A DNA stretch of 64,000 bases, taken from Nitrosomonas sp. Nm51. GTDB lineage: Bacteria; Pseudomonadota; Gammaproteobacteria; Burkholderiales; Nitrosomonadaceae. Where the stretch lies: NCBI RefSeq assembly GCF_900111165.1, contig NZ_FOGH01000007.1:31414-95413 (forward strand), read 5' to 3'. The notes beneath the pieces are model-generated. The model made no database searches. It saw nothing but the letters and a program-made list of their open reading frames with translations, and was not told the origin of the DNA. The first letter of the stretch is position 1; each line of letters starts with the position of its first letter. Position numbers and translations under genes: made by a program. Of the stretch, positions 63,172 to 64,000 are shown piece by piece.

Positions 63172-64000
63172 TGTTGACACCGGTCGAAAATTGACCAGGT
63201 AATTCACGTATCCTGCCTAAATTTTAAGCAGGAGAAATTAAGAGGTGATTACCATGGTTATGTATGCAAAGATACGTCGGATGTTTTACCGTGAACATTT
63301 GTCGATTAATGAGATTCAACGGCGCACAAGTCTGTCGCGGAACACAATAAAAAAGTGGTTGAAAGCGCCAAGTGACAGCACGGTGAAATATCACAGAGCG
63401 AAGAAGCCCGGCAAGCTGACACCGTTTGAATCTCGATTGTTATTGGCGCTGGAAGCGGATGCTCGCCGCCCCAGGAAAGACCGGCGCACTGCCAGGATGC
63501 TGTTCCAGGAAATCAGAAAGGATGGCTATGTTGGCGGTTATACAATTGTTTGTGACTTTGTTCGCAACTGGCGCAATCAAGGCGGGCAGGGTAAAACGGC
63601 GTATGTACCGCTGAAGTTTACGTTGGGTGAAGCCTTTCAGTTTGACTGGAGTGAAGAATGGCTGGTGATCGGTGGCACCCACCGTAAAGTGTTGGCTGCA
63701 CATACCAAACTATGTGCCAGTCGTGCCTTCATGTTGTCGGGCTATCCGTCACAAAGTCACGAAATGCTGTTCGATGCGCATACCCGTGCATTTACAGCTT
63801 TTGGCGGCGTGCCGCAACGCGGCATTTACGACAACATGAAGACGGCTGTGGACAAGGTGTCCAAAGGTAACGGGCGTGTGGTAAATACGCGCTTCTTCGC
63901 GATGACGGCACATTACCTGTTCGATCCTGATTTCTGCAATGTAGCTTCCGGCTGGGAGAAAGGTGTCGTCGAGAAGAATGTCCAGGATATGCGCCGCCGC
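63172..64000 (+). mobile_element. IS21-family element, left part
   Basis: The left end is placed at TGTTGACACCGG (63172) where IS110-like coding sequence stops; the right end is beyond the window. It contains the istA start at 63254 and a CCTGC/GCAGG inverted repeat near 63210-63232 just before it. Confidence 0.6.
63254..64000 (+). CDS. istA: IS21-type transposase IstA, 3' end outside the window
   Basis: The frame from the ATG at 63254 is open to the last base (249 codons). It begins with a helix-turn-helix (LSINEIQRRTSLSRNTIKKWL). The DDE catalytic residues of the integrase core are visible: D131 in FQFDWSEEW, D193 in IYDNMKTAVDK and E240 in KGVVEKN. These fit IstA of IS21 elements, which works with the ATPase IstB, expected just outside the window. 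Confidence 0.9.
   Translation, partial: MVMYAKIRRMFYREHLSINEIQRRTSLSRNTIKKWLKAPSDSTVKYHRAKKPGKLTPFESRLLLALEADARRPRKDRRTARMLFQEIRKDGYVGGYTIVCDFVRNWRNQGGQGKTAYVPLKFTLGEAFQFDWSEEWLVIGGTHRKVLAAHTKLCASRAFMLSGYPSQSHEMLFDAHTRAFTAFGGVPQRGIYDNMKTAVDKVSKGNGRVVNTRFFAMTAHYLFDPDFCNVASGWEKGVVEKNVQDMRRR

Overview
The window looks like a stretch of a Gram-negative betaproteobacterial chromosome of roughly 50% GC. An ammonia oxidiser or relative of the Nitrosomonadaceae would fit, but this is inference from gene order and style: no rRNA or taxon-specific gene is present. The supporting signs are glyQ-glyS-gmhB-plsC-ygjP in a row, two PEP-CTERM sorted surface proteins, a moxR/DUF58/Bat (aerotolerance-type) operon and many c-di-GMP proteins.

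Layout. 1-9.7 kb: an unknown gene cut by the window edge, an O-methyltransferase with a SRPBCC protein, an ADP-ribosylglycohydrolase-like protein, and a methylthioribose salvage pair (class II aldolase plus mtnA) whose last gene overlaps a four-PAS GGDEF-EAL regulator. 9.7-12 kb: a strong sigma-54-type promoter candidate, a small secreted protein, a LuxR-type regulator without a luxI partner, and a hairpin-rich repeat of about 260 bp. 12-28.5 kb: a surface-protein block with two giant paralogous proteins (1522 and 3193 aa). They share an N-terminal DUF4347 domain and a nearly identical C-terminal domain. A PEP-CTERM protein lies between them, and a 445-aa protein of unknown function follows. 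The larger giant joins Calx-beta, cadherin-like, RHS/YD-repeat, von Willebrand D-like and PKD-like modules in one chain. 28.6-37.3 kb (minus strand): purL, a ChaN/PDZ protein, an M1-type peptidase and a PD40 propeller protein. 37.3-46.8 kb: the NAD(P)HX repair enzyme, a second PEP-CTERM protein, a J-like/zinc-ribbon/PilZ protein, glycyl-tRNA synthetase (glyQS), a GmhB-like phosphatase with an altered catalytic motif, an acyltransferase and a YgjP-like metalloprotease. 47-49.6 kb (minus): an HD-GYP-like protein and an EAL protein, overlapping. 50.5-57.4 kb: the tightly coupled moxR-DUF58-DUF4381-vWA-vWA/TPR-BatD operon.

From about 57.5 kb to the right edge the sequence turns into an accessory island of lower GC and heavy decay. 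It holds a membrane protein gene interrupted by an in-frame amber codon, a type I restriction hsdR remnant, an apparently intact two-gene system that I recognise as Hachiman-type anti-phage defence (HamA nuclease, HamB helicase), an IS66 transposase tail, an IS110-like start fragment, and an IS21-type element whose istA runs off the window.

The main themes are surface adhesion and biofilm control (giant adhesin-like proteins, PEP-CTERM proteins, PilZ, four c-di-GMP-related proteins, LuxR) and, at the right end, mobile defence. No tRNA, rRNA or CRISPR array was seen.
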